The notes beneath the pieces are model-generated. The model was given only the letters and a program-made list of their open reading frames with translations. It was not told the DNA's origin and searched no databases. From DASTGO01 sp035719045 (lineage in GTDB: Bacteria > Actinomycetota > Actinomycetes > Actinomycetales > Kineosporiaceae): a DNA stretch of 28,302 bases. The position numbers and the translations under genes are program-made. Positions 7,901-15,015 of the stretch are shown here, one piece after another; position 1 is the first letter of the stretch; the number at the start of each line of letters is the position of its first letter. The stretch covers positions 1 through 28,302 of the forward strand of contig DASTGO010000293.1 in the NCBI GenBank assembly GCA_035719045.1, written 5' to 3'.

Positions 7901-9959
7901 GGCCGTCGAGTCGCTGGAGGGGGCGCTGGCCACCGTCTGCGACGGCCTCCAGGACACCGGCACCCCGGACCTGCTGGAACTCCCGGTGGACAAGCTCGCC
8001 CAGCGGCTGGCCGACCTGGCCTGCGATGGTGAGGGGCTGCGGGACCAGCCACGGCGCACCGTCCTGCTGGACCGGTTGCGTGCCGCCGGGCTCGGCGACC
8101 TGGTCACCGACCTGCGTCAGCGCCGCGTCGGCCCGGACGCGATCGACGGTGAGCTGGACCTGGCCTGGTGGACCTCGGTGCTGGAGGCGGTGATCCGCAT
8201 CGACCCGCGGCTGGCCCGCCACGATCCCGTCCTGCTGCGGCGGAGGCTGGCCCAGATCCGCGAGGCCGACATGGAGTTGGCCGGTGTCGCGCTCGGCGAG
8301 CTGACGGTCCGGCGGGACCGGATGGCGCAGCAGGCGGTGCGCGCCCATCCTGCCCAGGTCCGGTGGTTGCGGGCGGAGGTGGTCCGCGGGCACCGGTCGC
8401 TGTGGCCGTCGGACCTGTTCGCCCGGGCCCGGGAACTGGTCGCCGCGCTGCGCCCGGTGTGGGTGATGAGTCCGGACGCGGTGGCCCGGCTGCTTCCCCC
8501 GCCACCCGCGGGCGGGCACCTGGTCGACCTGGTGGTGGTGGACGACGCCAGCCAGGTCGGGATGCCGGAGGCCGCGGCCAGTCTGGCCCGCGGCCGTCAG
8601 ATGGTCGTCGCCGGGGACCGGCACCGGCTGCCACCGGCCACCGGCGGACCGTCCGTGCTCGACGTGGTCGCCACGGCCGCCGGTGTGCACCGGCTGGACC
8701 GCGACCACCGGGCCCGCGATGCCCGGCTGGTCGAGCGGCTGGCCGACCGGTACCCGCAGCCCTGGCTGGTGACCCCGGGATCGGCCGCCGTCTCGCCGCT
8801 GAGCCACGTCCTCGTCGACACCCCGGACGATCCGGAGGCGGAGGTCGAGCGGGTGGTCGACCTGGTCACCGACCACGCCCTGCGCCGGCCGGGGGAGTCG
8901 CTGCTGGTCGTCACCCTCGGTGGCCGCCATGCGGAGCGGATCGAGGGTGCCCTGCGGACCGCCGTCACCCACGACCTGTCCCTGGCCGACTGGCTCGACG
9001 TGCACTGGACCGGCGGGATCGACGAGCCGTTCGTGGTCCGGCCGGTGCACCGGCTGGCCGGGCTGGAACGCGATGCGGCGATCGTCTCCCTCGGGCTTGC
9101 GCGTCACCCGCAGGGCCGGGCGGCCGAGCATCCGTTCGGGGTGCTCGACGGCCGGTTCGGGCCCGCCTGCCTGATGACCGCGCTGTCCCGGTCCCGCCGG
9201 CACACCCAGCTGGTGTGCGCCCTCGACCCCGCGGACCTGCCCGCCGAGCGGGTCCGCACGGCCGGCGCCCGGATGCTGTGCGACCTGCTGGAGTCGCTGC
9301 GTGACGGACCGGCGAACCGGGCCGCCGGGGTAACCCTCCTGACCGGGACGCCGGACGCCCTGGTCGCGGACCTGCGGGAGCGGCTGCGTGCGGTCGGGAT
9401 GCCCGTCCAGGCGGGGTTCCCGGCACCGGACCGCCCGCTGGACCTGGCCATCGGGGACCCGCTGGAGCCGGGCCGGATGCTCCTCGCGATCGACCTCGAC
9501 GGCCCCGGGTACGCCGCCTGCCGCAGCGTCCGCCAGCGGGACCGGCAGCGCGCGCAGGCGTTCGAGCGGGCCGGATGGTCGTACCTGCGGGTGGCCGCCA
9601 TGGACCTGTTCTGCGATCCGGAGGGGGAGGTCGAGCGGGTCCAGGACGCCTGGCGCGCGGCGGGCGGACTGCCGGCCAGCGTGGTGCCCTCCCGGGTGGT
9701 CCCCGTGCCGCCGCCGCCGTCCCGGCCGCCGTTCCCGGCCCACGTCGCACCGGGGCTGCCGATCTCGGCCTACACCCCGCGTGAGCTGGACGCCGTCGCC
9801 CGCTGGGTGGTGTCCGACGGGACGGTCCGGTCCCCGGAACAGGCGGCCGCGGAGGTCCGGGCCGCCCTCGGACTGCTGCACCGGGAGCCGCGGGTCGACG
9901 CCGCGGTCGGGGCGGCCTGCCGGCGGGCCCTGCACGAGGCCGCCGCCGCGGGTCGCTGA
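4920..9959 (+). CDS. SF1-helicase-like ATPase relative with C-terminal PD-(D/E)XK-like domain
   Basis: Residues 1 to about 295 form a low-complexity Ala/Pro/Glu-rich tail with internal repeats (PGEAV, PEAPA). The rest looks like a long UvrD/Dna2-type superfamily 1 protein. Motif I reads GPPGTGLTQT (604-613): the nucleotide-binding lysine is Leu610. Motif II is VVVDDASQ (Asp1208-Asp1209, usually DE). Motif III is GDRHRLPP (1232-1239; usually GDxxQLPP). Motif VI is TALSRSRRH (1420-1428). A 500-residue helical insertion separates motifs I and II. Residues about 1470-1595 resemble the Vsr/DUF559-type nuclease fold found at the end of large actinobacterial helicases (LDLAIGDP 1507-1514, LLAIDLDG 1521-1528), with Asp1525 where Glu is usual. 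The family suggests DNA unwinding or processing. The altered lysine makes ATP hydrolysis uncertain, so a structural role is possible (inference). It ends tail-to-tail with a glycosyltransferase gene. Confidence 0.75.
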   Translation: MSEEPAATTPTGRSQAREGREPDRIARLAAEAEASAACDMPAPLTDPPAHDSSVTPPASGARPAAPDPVGDGRARAGSPTPTPGEDGPPAAGGVPAAVAGAGARDGTENPAADVASAAAELGAGGAHAAVATAPGEAVPGEAVPGEAGPVRSGLRPGGSSAPGTGDAAGELPAADAPAAATPEATSAGPARREPARSEGSPPEQPEREAPAAKGVAPEQPGPTESGPGASETKEPGPAGTAPEAPAPEAPAVSGAVASGTGAPGARPPAPEPTDVPAKAPAGKAPEAKAAAEPAASMSVLDTWRETLDAAQLADTLLVSGDLSAGTLDLSHAHPSGLATLLAGVPTRLSSLIRGADTLWRARQLVRDVRASVGTLRLERGMRAGYLAVGVATWRPGLSGPVSGRAAVDRRNISAPILLRGCALSPRGSSHDDYDLVLDGTALVNAQFLRRLQADYRVSADGPALAALAFGKDGFDPGPVFRKLEEASRGVPEFRIERSLLLGTFSAGSADLRADLEAAQPALHAHRLLGRVVCAGDAPDPGAGSAVAVATPGTGTGTRSRGPAAGEAGEEFDAPPPAGVTLDLDPAQRRAVEAALRGEDVAVEGPPGTGLTQTCAAVIASAVARGQSVLVVTPHQGTAEALTRRLAAAGLQDAVLDLHDGAGDRDTVRAGLGRDLDAAVVAADAALDGATVTGPGTPGPVTPAAATPGTAVATLSAGPSSRATGTAVAAGATGPGVRAGVLPSGRDRVHERFAEARAGVLESAAALHEVREPWGVSAYQAMVELADLVARPNAPLTRVRLPLEVTRRLDTATRERLRSDLREAAALGAFTLTRLDTRWLDARVATDEEAEHALEAAARARDALPRARAAMDAVTAAAGMAPVESAGRWRGQLDLLLGVRDTLDVMLPSVYEQPIDELIDATAPRGTAFVDGRQLGRMARRQLRRRAKALIRPGVHVADLHALLQRARRQKAAWRAVDEAGGWPRVPVGLAEARAAVESLEGALATVCDGLQDTGTPDLLELPVDKLAQRLADLACDGEGLRDQPRRTVLLDRLRAAGLGDLVTDLRQRRVGPDAIDGELDLAWWTSVLEAVIRIDPRLARHDPVLLRRRLAQIREADMELAGVALGELTVRRDRMAQQAVRAHPAQVRWLRAEVVRGHRSLWPSDLFARARELVAALRPVWVMSPDAVARLLPPPPAGGHLVDLVVVDDASQVGMPEAAASLARGRQMVVAGDRHRLPPATGGPSVLDVVATAAGVHRLDRDHRARDARLVERLADRYPQPWLVTPGSAAVSPLSHVLVDTPDDPEAEVERVVDLVTDHALRRPGESLLVVTLGGRHAERIEGALRTAVTHDLSLADWLDVHWTGGIDEPFVVRPVHRLAGLERDAAIVSLGLARHPQGRAAEHPFGVLDGRFGPACLMTALSRSRRHTQLVCALDPADLPAERVRTAGARMLCDLLESLRDGPANRAAGVTLLTGTPDALVADLRERLRAVGMPVQAGFPAPDRPLDLAIGDPLEPGRMLLAIDLDGPGYAACRSVRQRDRQRAQAFERAGWSYLRVAAMDLFCDPEGEVERVQDAWRAAGGLPASVVPSRVVPVPPPPSRPPFPAHVAPGLPISAYTPRELDAVARWVVSDGTVRSPEQAAAEVRAALGLLHREPRVDAAVGAACRRALHEAAAAGR
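5321..5365. repeat. 15-bp tandem repeat (x3) in the helicase-like gene
   Basis: GGGTGAGGCTGTGCC at 5321-5335 and 5336-5350 is followed by a diverged third copy (5351-5365). It encodes PGEAVPGEAVPGEAGP in the disordered tail, so length changes here would stay in frame. Confidence 0.85.
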
Positions 9960-9960
9960 T

Positions 9961-9985
9961 CCCGCCCGCCCGGTCAGCCGGCGGG
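9961..9985. terminator. hairpin between convergent genes
   Basis: CCCGCC (9965-9970) pairs with GGCGGG (9980-9985) across a 9-base loop; an alternative pairing uses 9961-9966. It fills the 28-bp gap between two converging stop codons, so it may terminate both transcripts. No T-run is present. Confidence 0.4.
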
Positions 9986-9987
9986 GG

Positions 9988-11112
9988 TCAGCGGAGCAGC
10001 CCGGCAGCGCGCTTGTAGCAGGCCTCGCTGCGGGCCAGGACGTCGTCCCAGGTCACCGGGGGGAGTTGGGTCCGGTTGTGGACGGAGATCTCGCCGCGCA
10101 ACTGCGGGGAGCGGGCCAGCCGGGCCAGCGCCGCTGCCAGGTCGGCGTCGGAGGAGGCCAGCAGCCCTTCGACGCCGTGCCCGACGAACTCGCGGATCCC
10201 GGTGTTCGCCATCGCCGCCACCGGCAGCCCGGCGCAGCGCGCCTCCAGGGCGGCGATGCCGAAGGACTCCAGGACGGCCGGGGCGACGAAGACGTCGGAC
10301 CGCCGGTACAGGTCGTGGATCTGGTCGCGGGTGTACCGGCCGGGCAGGTCCACCCAGCGGTCCAGGCCGTGGCGGGCCAGATAGCGCTCCATCGCGGGCC
10401 GCTGCGGTCCCTCGCCCACGATCGTGGCGGTCAGCCGGATCCGGGCCGGGACGAGCCGGCGGACCTCCCGCAGGATCCGCAGCAGCGGCAGCGGCCGCTT
10501 GCGTGGGGCCAGCCGCATCACGGCGACCAGGTGGACGTCCTGCGCATCGCGGGGCAGCGGGTCCAGCCGCCAGGCCGTGGCGTCGATGCCGTTGGGCAGC
10601 ACCTCGACCTCGCAGTCCGGGCCGGCGACCCGGCGGATCGGGGCCGCGGCGACATCGCTGACCGCCGAGAGCACGATCGGCCAGCGGCTCCACCCCTGCC
10701 AGCGGTCCAGCAGCGTGAACGCCGGCCGCGTCGACCCCCACAGCGAGTGCACGGTGATCACCACCGGCAGCCCGGCCCGGACCACCACGGGCGCCGCCGC
10801 ATAGGCGAACGGGGAGACCAGCCCGGCGTGCAGGTGCACGACGTCGAACTCCTGCGTGGCCAGCAGCCGGGAGATCTCCCGGCCGGTCCGCGGATGTACC
10901 GGCAGCTCGAACGGCAGGTCGGCGGTGACCCGGCGGACCGGGACGCCGTCGACGAGCTCGAAGGAGGTCCGGTCGTGCCGGGCGCGCGGGGTGGCGGTGA
11001 TCACGGTGACGTCGTGCCCCGCCGCCCGCTGGTGCACCGCCAGATCGTGCACCTGCATCTCGATCCCGCCCAGCCGTGGCAGATAGCAGTCCGAGATGTG
11101 CCCGATCCTCAT
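9988..11112 (-). CDS. GT4-family glycosyltransferase
   Basis: This 374-residue GT-B enzyme starts with the N-terminal signature MRIGHISDCYLPRLGGIEMQVHDLA, including the Gly-Gly acceptor-side loop. The C-terminal donor domain shows VLPNGID (171-177), a phosphate-contact pair Arg200/Lys205 (VMRLAPRKRP) and the EX7E motif (Glu282...Glu290 in PAVLESFGIAALEA), as in GT4 retaining transferases using nucleotide sugars. No membrane helix is present, so it works at the inner face of the membrane or in the cytoplasm. ATG 11110-11112 is preceded by AGGGGG at 5-6 bases; upstream frame extension lacks support. It is divergent from a PIG-L deacetylase gene, an arrangement recalling the GlcNAc transfer then deacetylation of mycothiol (MshA/MshB) or GPI synthesis. 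It is shorter than MshA and the acceptor is unknown, so I do not name it. Confidence 0.88.
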   Translation of the reverse strand: MRIGHISDCYLPRLGGIEMQVHDLAVHQRAAGHDVTVITATPRARHDRTSFELVDGVPVRRVTADLPFELPVHPRTGREISRLLATQEFDVVHLHAGLVSPFAYAAAPVVVRAGLPVVITVHSLWGSTRPAFTLLDRWQGWSRWPIVLSAVSDVAAAPIRRVAGPDCEVEVLPNGIDATAWRLDPLPRDAQDVHLVAVMRLAPRKRPLPLLRILREVRRLVPARIRLTATIVGEGPQRPAMERYLARHGLDRWVDLPGRYTRDQIHDLYRRSDVFVAPAVLESFGIAALEARCAGLPVAAMANTGIREFVGHGVEGLLASSDADLAAALARLARSPQLRGEISVHNRTQLPPVTWDDVLARSEACYKRAAGLLR

Positions 11113-11249
11113 GCCGCCCCCTGGGTCCCCGCCCGTGAACGCCTCATCCGTCGACCGGCCCGGCGTGCACCGGATCACCTCGGGACCGGTCCGCGCACCG
11201 CGGCCGTACGAGCACCGTAGCCCTCCCGCCGAGTCGGCGGCCGCGAGGA

Positions 11250-11255
11250 TACGGT
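11250..11255 (+). promoter_or_regulatory. -10 element TACGGT before the PIG-L deacetylase gene
   Basis: TACGGT ends 8 bases before ATG 11264. No ribosome-binding site is evident, so a leaderless or nearly leaderless mRNA is likely. Confidence 0.4.
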
Positions 11256-11263
11256 GAAGTCCC

Positions 11264-12103
11264 ATGGCCTACACGATCGTGAGCTTCCACGCGCACCCCG
11301 ACGACGAGGCGCTGCTGACCGCAGGGACGCTCGCGCGCGCGGCCGCGGAGGGGCACCGGGTGGTCCTGGTCTGCGCGACCGCGGGAGAGGCTGGCCTGGC
11401 CGCCTCGGACTACGGTCCGCCGGAGCGGCTGGCGCAGGCACGCCTGGCGGAGCTGCACGGGTCCGCACAGGCAATCGGCGTGTCCCGGGTCGAGGTGCTG
11501 GGCTACGCCGACTCGGGACTGGACGGTTCCGCGCCACTGCCGCACGAACCCGGGCGGCCGGTGCCGTTCACCCGGGCCGAGGTCGGGGAGGTCGCCCAGC
11601 GGCTGGCGAACCTCCTGCGCGAGGAGCGGGCCGACGTGCTCACCGGGTACGACGCCACCGGTGGTTACGGGCACCCCGATCACGTGCAGGTGCATCGGGT
11701 GGCCCGGCGGGCGGCCGAACTGGCGGGGACCCCGGTGCTCCTGGAGGCCACAGTGGACCGCACCCTGCTCCGGCGCGCGGTGCGGCTGGTGTCGCGGGTG
11801 TACCCGCTGCCCCCCGAGTTCGACGTGACGACCTTCGACCGGGCGTACGCCCCGCGGGAGCAGATCACCCACCGGGTCGACGTCCGCCGGTACACCGACG
11901 CCAAGCGGGCGTCGATGCGGGCGCACGCCAGTCAGGCCACCGCCGACTCCGGTGACCGGACCCTGGCCGGGCTGCTCCGGTTGCCCCGCCCGCTGTACCG
12001 CCGGGTGCTCGGCCGGGAGTGGTTCGTCGAGGTCGGGCGCACTCCCGCGGACGTCAAGCTCGACGACATCTTCGCGACCCTGCGCGAGCGGCCCGGCACG
12101 TGA
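11264..12103 (+). CDS. PIG-L/LmbE (MshB-type) zinc deacetylase
   Basis: This 279-residue protein carries both PIG-L signatures. AHPDDE at residues 10-15 gives zinc ligands His11 and Asp14 with the neighbouring Asp13 as base. GHPDHVQVH at 136-144 gives ligand His140 and catalytic His137 by analogy with MshB. Members remove the N-acetyl group from GlcNAc-containing substrates (MshB: GlcNAc-inositol; Mca: mycothiol conjugates). It has no signal peptide, so it is cytoplasmic. It is divergent from the GT4 gene across 151 bp that must hold both promoters. The pair could make or remodel one GlcN-containing metabolite, but the substrate is not visible from sequence. True MshB is somewhat longer (about 300 residues), so I call only the family. 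Confidence 0.88.
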   Translation: MAYTIVSFHAHPDDEALLTAGTLARAAAEGHRVVLVCATAGEAGLAASDYGPPERLAQARLAELHGSAQAIGVSRVEVLGYADSGLDGSAPLPHEPGRPVPFTRAEVGEVAQRLANLLREERADVLTGYDATGGYGHPDHVQVHRVARRAAELAGTPVLLEATVDRTLLRRAVRLVSRVYPLPPEFDVTTFDRAYAPREQITHRVDVRRYTDAKRASMRAHASQATADSGDRTLAGLLRLPRPLYRRVLGREWFVEVGRTPADVKLDDIFATLRERPGT

Positions 12104-12244
12104 ACCCCGGGCAGGGCGAGGACCCGGTGGAGGCCGGGAGCGCCGGTCTGCTGGAGGCGGCTACGCGCTGTGGGCTCTGCGACGTTCCTGGCGGAGCCCA
12201 CCGCGCGACCAGCCCGGCGGGGCGGACGGTGGTGCGGCAGGCGG

Positions 12245-12250
12245 CAGGAT
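12245..12250 (+). promoter_or_regulatory. -10 element CAGGAT before the small acidic-protein gene
   Basis: CAGGAT is followed by six bases and ATG 12257, the leaderless spacing seen before other genes here. Confidence 0.4.
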
Positions 12251-12256
12251 GGGCAC

Positions 12257-12544
12257 ATGAGCGAACCGTCCCCCGTCCGGCCCGCTGGATCAGGTGCCGG
12301 GAACCGGCCGGAGAACGGGCCCGGTCCGGACCTCACCGACCGGGACCCGGCGGACCGGGACCCGGCGGACCAGGTGCCGACCGACCAGGACCAGCAGTCC
12401 GGTGACGTGGCGCCGACCGCGAAGCCGTCCGCCGGACAGACCCGTAGCCGGCAACGGTCGGTCGACGTCGACCCGGAGGACTGGGCGGCGTCCCCGGGGT
12501 CGACGGACGACCGGATCCTGCGCGAGCGCCCGCCGCACTGGTGA
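12257..12544 (+). CDS. small acidic actinobacterial protein of unknown function
   Basis: This 95-residue, disordered-looking protein is rich in Asp, Pro, Gln and Arg. It has no signal peptide or membrane segment. A 15-bp tandem duplication (12338-12367) gives DRDPADRDPAD. The last part (DPEDW...DDRILRERPPHW) resembles a conserved C-terminal tail, DDR-L-x-x-RPPHW, that I recall from small hypothetical proteins across Actinobacteria. That similarity, the CAGGAT hexamer at leaderless spacing, and the absence of the motif in other frames support it as real. No function is known to me. It lies convergent with mscL, separated by a strong hairpin. Confidence 0.65.
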   Translation: MSEPSPVRPAGSGAGNRPENGPGPDLTDRDPADRDPADQVPTDQDQQSGDVAPTAKPSAGQTRSRQRSVDVDPEDWAASPGSTDDRILRERPPHW

Positions 12545-12608
12545 GCTGACGGGCCGGTGATCCCGGTGCGACCGCCGGCCGGTGCCGGCCGGTGCCGCGG
12601 GATGGGTC

Positions 12609-12627
12609 CGCGGGGTGGGTCCCCGCG
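12609..12627. terminator. bidirectional hairpin between convergent genes
   Basis: CGCGGGG and CCCCGCG form a perfect 7-bp all-GC stem with loop TGGGT, midway between the small acidic-protein gene and mscL. It lies in a repeat-rich 132-bp gap (GCCGGTGCCG and GTGCCGG repeats). Confidence 0.55.
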
Positions 12628-12676
12628 AGATCGGTGCCGGGTGCCGGGTGACAGGCGCCCAGCGCTGGAGGACCGG

Positions 12677-13093
12677 TCAGGCGCGGGGCGAGCGGTCCGC
12701 GAGCAGGTCCCGGATCTCGGTGAGCAGGGCGACCTCGGGGGCGACCGTCTCCGCCTCGGGCTCCTTGCCGCGCTTGATCCGCTCGGTGAGCGTGTTCATC
12801 GGCACCACGAAGACGAAGTAGACGACGGCCGCCGTGATGACGAAAGCGATGGCGGCGTTGATCACCCCGCCGAGATCGAGGAAGGTGCTCTTCTCGATCT
12901 CCGCGCTGCCGTGCCGCAGCGAGTACCCCAGCCCGTTCACCGCGTTGCCGCCGCCGAGGGCGGAGATGATCGGCTTGATCAGCCCGTTGGTGAACTGGGT
13001 GACGATGTTGCTGAACGCGGCACCGATGACCACCGCGACGGCCAGGCCGACCACGTTCCCCCGCAGCAGGAAGTCCCGGAACCCCTTGATCAT
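12677..13093 (-). CDS. mscL: large-conductance mechanosensitive channel MscL
   Basis: MscL opens a wide pore in the cytoplasmic membrane when lateral tension rises, releasing solutes on osmotic downshock. The 138-residue product has the N-terminal amphipathic helix and TM1 signature (MIKGFRDFLLRGNVVGLAVAVVIGAAFSNIV), a periplasmic loop, TM2 (INAAIAFVITAAVVYFVFVVPMNTL) and a charged cytoplasmic bundle (TEIRDLL). ATG at 13091-13093 is chosen because family members begin at MIKGF/MLKGF and GAGGAG lies 10 bases upstream. A GTG three codons earlier (13102) sits almost on that site, so it is less likely. A TAGGGT hexamer at 13136-13141 suggests its own promoter. It matches the position of M. tuberculosis Rv0985c in the shared gene order. 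Confidence 0.95.
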   Translation of the reverse strand: MIKGFRDFLLRGNVVGLAVAVVIGAAFSNIVTQFTNGLIKPIISALGGGNAVNGLGYSLRHGSAEIEKSTFLDLGGVINAAIAFVITAAVVYFVFVVPMNTLTERIKRGKEPEAETVAPEVALLTEIRDLLADRSPRA

Positions 13094-13135
13094 GTTCGCC
13101 ACGCTCCTCAGCCGATCTGGGCGGATGCGCGCCTG

Positions 13136-13141
13136 ACCCTA
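13136..13141 (-). promoter_or_regulatory. candidate -10 TAGGGT for mscL
   Basis: Read on the minus strand, TAGGGT lies 42 bases before the mscL start, giving a leader of about 35 nt with a ribosome-binding site. The -35 is not clear. Confidence 0.35.
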
Positions 13142-13189
13142 GCGCCTGGCCGCGGAAGCAGCACCGAGGTGGGGACCGGCCCGGACCGG

Positions 13190-14029
13190 TCAGTTCGGGA
13201 CGACGACGCTGATCGGGCGGCTGCCGGCGGCGGCGCTCAGCCGGGCGGCGGTGTCCGGGTCGACGGCGACGATGACGATGCCGGGCAGGCCGCTCCCGGA
13301 ACCGCCCGCACTCCCGCCGGCGCCCGCGGCCATGCCCGGGAACAGTCCGCCGGACGGGTCCCCTTCGCCGGTCCGGGGGGCTGCCGCGCCGGTTCCGGGG
13401 ACAGCCAGGACCAGCGCACCGGCCGCGAGCAGCTGGGCCTTCGTCGCGGCGGGTGCGGTCGGGTCGCCGGGAGGTGGCAAGAGGTCGGCCGCGGTCATCC
13501 CGGACGGTGTCGCGGGGCCGCCGACCGGGCCGCCGAGCAGGTCGACCCGACGCCCCGGGACCAGCAGCACTGTCCCCGCCGGATCGGTCAGCCGCACGGT
13601 GACGGCGACGGTGCCCGGGGGCTGGCCGGTGAGCAGTCCGGGACCGGTCAGCCGGGCATCGGTCACCGGTTCGCCCCGGCGCAGCGGCCCGGACAGGGTG
13701 CGGCCGACCGGGGCCGGCAGGACGCCGTCGGGCCGGGTGCCGCGGGGCCAGCTGGCCGTGACCAGATCGGCGGAGGTGAGCTGCCACCCGGCAGGAAGGT
13801 CCCGGCCGGCCACCACGACGGGATCGACCGGGGTGGGGGACGGTCGTGCCGCCTGCACCGCCGTGACCACCGCTCCCGCCGCACACGCCGCCGCCAGCCC
13901 CCGCCGGTGCCGGGTCAGGGCTCGCCGCACCTGCCGCAGCCGCCCGGACGGCCCGCCGCATCCCTGCTGACCCGGACCCGGCCCGCCGGGCACCGGCCGA
14001 CCTGCCCGGGGTGAGGTCCACCCGTCCAT
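13190..14029 (-). CDS. SAF-domain (CpaB/RcpC-like) membrane protein
   Basis: This 279-residue protein has a basic, Gly/Pro-rich cytoplasmic N-terminus, one membrane segment near 43-62 (RGLAAACAAGAVVTAVQAA), and a SAF domain: VVVAGRDLPAGWQLTSADLVTASWP, then VGRTLSGPLRRGEPVTDARL. A CpaB-like second part follows (VRLTDPAGTVLLVPGRRVDLLG) before a Gly/Ala-rich loop and a final strand (GIVIVAVDPDTAARLSAA...ISVVV). CpaB-type proteins help assemble Flp pili in other bacteria. No pilus genes are visible here, and SAF proteins at this locus are common in Actinobacteria, so the role is not settled. ATG 14027-14029 has GAGGG at about 7-bp spacing. It lies 23 bp after the methylthioadenosine phosphorylase gene and is probably co-transcribed with it. 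Confidence 0.8.
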   Translation of the reverse strand: MDGWTSPRAGRPVPGGPGPGQQGCGGPSGRLRQVRRALTRHRRGLAAACAAGAVVTAVQAARPSPTPVDPVVVAGRDLPAGWQLTSADLVTASWPRGTRPDGVLPAPVGRTLSGPLRRGEPVTDARLTGPGLLTGQPPGTVAVTVRLTDPAGTVLLVPGRRVDLLGGPVGGPATPSGMTAADLLPPPGDPTAPAATKAQLLAAGALVLAVPGTGAAAPRTGEGDPSGGLFPGMAAGAGGSAGGSGSGLPGIVIVAVDPDTAARLSAAAGSRPISVVVPN

Positions 14030-14052
14030 CCCCGTTCCCTCGCAGTGTCCGG

Positions 14053-14862
14053 TCAGGGCAGGTCGAACGGGAGGGTGATGCCGTCGAGCGCATGCCGGCA
14101 GCCGCAGTCGTCGCCCGAGGGCAGCGCGGCCACCACGTCGACGAGCAGCGACTTCAACCGGCCCACCGAGCGGCCGAAGACCTCCAGCACCTCGGCATGG
14201 GTGACGCCGCCGCCCTCGAACCCGGCGTCCAGGTCGGTCACCACGCTCACGGAGGTGTAGCAGAGGGCGAGTTCCCGGGCGATCGAGGCTTCGGGCAGGC
14301 CCGTCATCCCGACGATGTCCGCCCCGCAGGACCGGTGCCAGCGGGACTCGGCCCGGCTGGAGAACCGCGGGCCGTTGACCACGACCAGGGTGGCGCCGAA
14401 CCGGGCCGGCCAGCCCGCGGTGTCTGCGGCGTCGCGGACCACGGCTCGCCCGCGCGGGCAGTACGGGTCGGCGAAGGAGACGTGGACGACCGGGCCGTCG
14501 GCGTCGTAGACGGTGTGCGCGCGACCCCAGGTCCGGTCGATGACCTGGTCCGGCACGACCAGGGATCCCGGGCCCAACTGCGGGTCCATCGACCCGACGG
14601 CACACGGCCCGAGCACCTGCCGGACCCCGAGGGAGCGCAGTGCCCAGAGGTTCGCCCGGTAGTTCACCCGGTGTGGTGGGAGCCGGTGGTCCCGGCCGTG
14701 CCGCGGGAGGAAGGCGACCCGTCGCCCTGCCACCTCGCCCACCACGGGCGGATCGCTGGGCCGCCCGAACGGGGTGTCCACGGCGACCTCGCGGCCGCCT
14801 TCCAGCCAGGAGTAGAAACCCGAACCACCGATGACGCCGATCTCGGCGAGGGACTCGCTCAT
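14053..14862 (-). CDS. mtnP: S-methyl-5'-thioadenosine/thioinosine phosphorylase family
   Basis: The enzyme splits methylthioadenosine (or thioinosine) with phosphate in methionine salvage, recycling a polyamine/SAM by-product in the cytoplasm. The 269-residue product shows IGVIGGSGFYSW at the N-terminus, the phosphate-binding PRHG (FLPRHGRDH), VNYRANLWAL, NGPRFSSRAESRWH, and the base-binding segment GMTGLPEASIARE, followed by TDLDAG. These are purine-nucleoside phosphorylase family II (MTAP/MTIP) features. The choice between adenine and hypoxanthine specificity cannot be made safely, so the symbol is provisional. ATG 14860-14862 is chosen because TAGCGT stands 7 bases before it (leaderless) and upstream codons read as Ala-rich non-homologous sequence. 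It leads a probable two-gene unit with the SAF-domain gene. Confidence 0.88.
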   Translation of the reverse strand: MSESLAEIGVIGGSGFYSWLEGGREVAVDTPFGRPSDPPVVGEVAGRRVAFLPRHGRDHRLPPHRVNYRANLWALRSLGVRQVLGPCAVGSMDPQLGPGSLVVPDQVIDRTWGRAHTVYDADGPVVHVSFADPYCPRGRAVVRDAADTAGWPARFGATLVVVNGPRFSSRAESRWHRSCGADIVGMTGLPEASIARELALCYTSVSVVTDLDAGFEGGGVTHAEVLEVFGRSVGRLKSLLVDVVAALPSGDDCGCRHALDGITLPFDLP

Positions 14863-14869
14863 GCAGGTG

Positions 14870-14875
14870 ACGCTA
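14870..14875 (-). promoter_or_regulatory. -10 element TAGCGT of the methylthioadenosine phosphorylase gene
   Basis: Minus-strand TAGCGT, 7-base spacer, then ATG 14862. No ribosome-binding site is present, which fits leaderless initiation. Confidence 0.55.
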
Positions 14876-14969
14876 GCCGCTGCCGCAGGCATGGGCGCGG
14901 ACGCCGGTCCCGGCTGTGGACAGCGGGGCGGGCCGGTGGCCTGGGGACGACTGGTCCCGCCGTCCGGCC

Positions 14970-15015
14970 GGGGAGTGCGCCGGGATTCAGGCGGGGAGTG
15001 CGCCGGGATTCAGGC
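14970..15015. repeat. 23-bp tandem duplication over the ruc/fmdB stop codon
   Basis: The identical copies are 14970-14992 and 14993-15015. The minus-strand stop codon (15010-15012) is in the right copy, so the left copy repeats the gene end downstream, including a second TGA. Confidence 0.92.

Noticed and set aside
7317..9935. Long minus-strand open frame inside the helicase-like gene
   Set aside because: No recognisable motif or start signal. The plus strand carries ordered helicase motifs in the same DNA.
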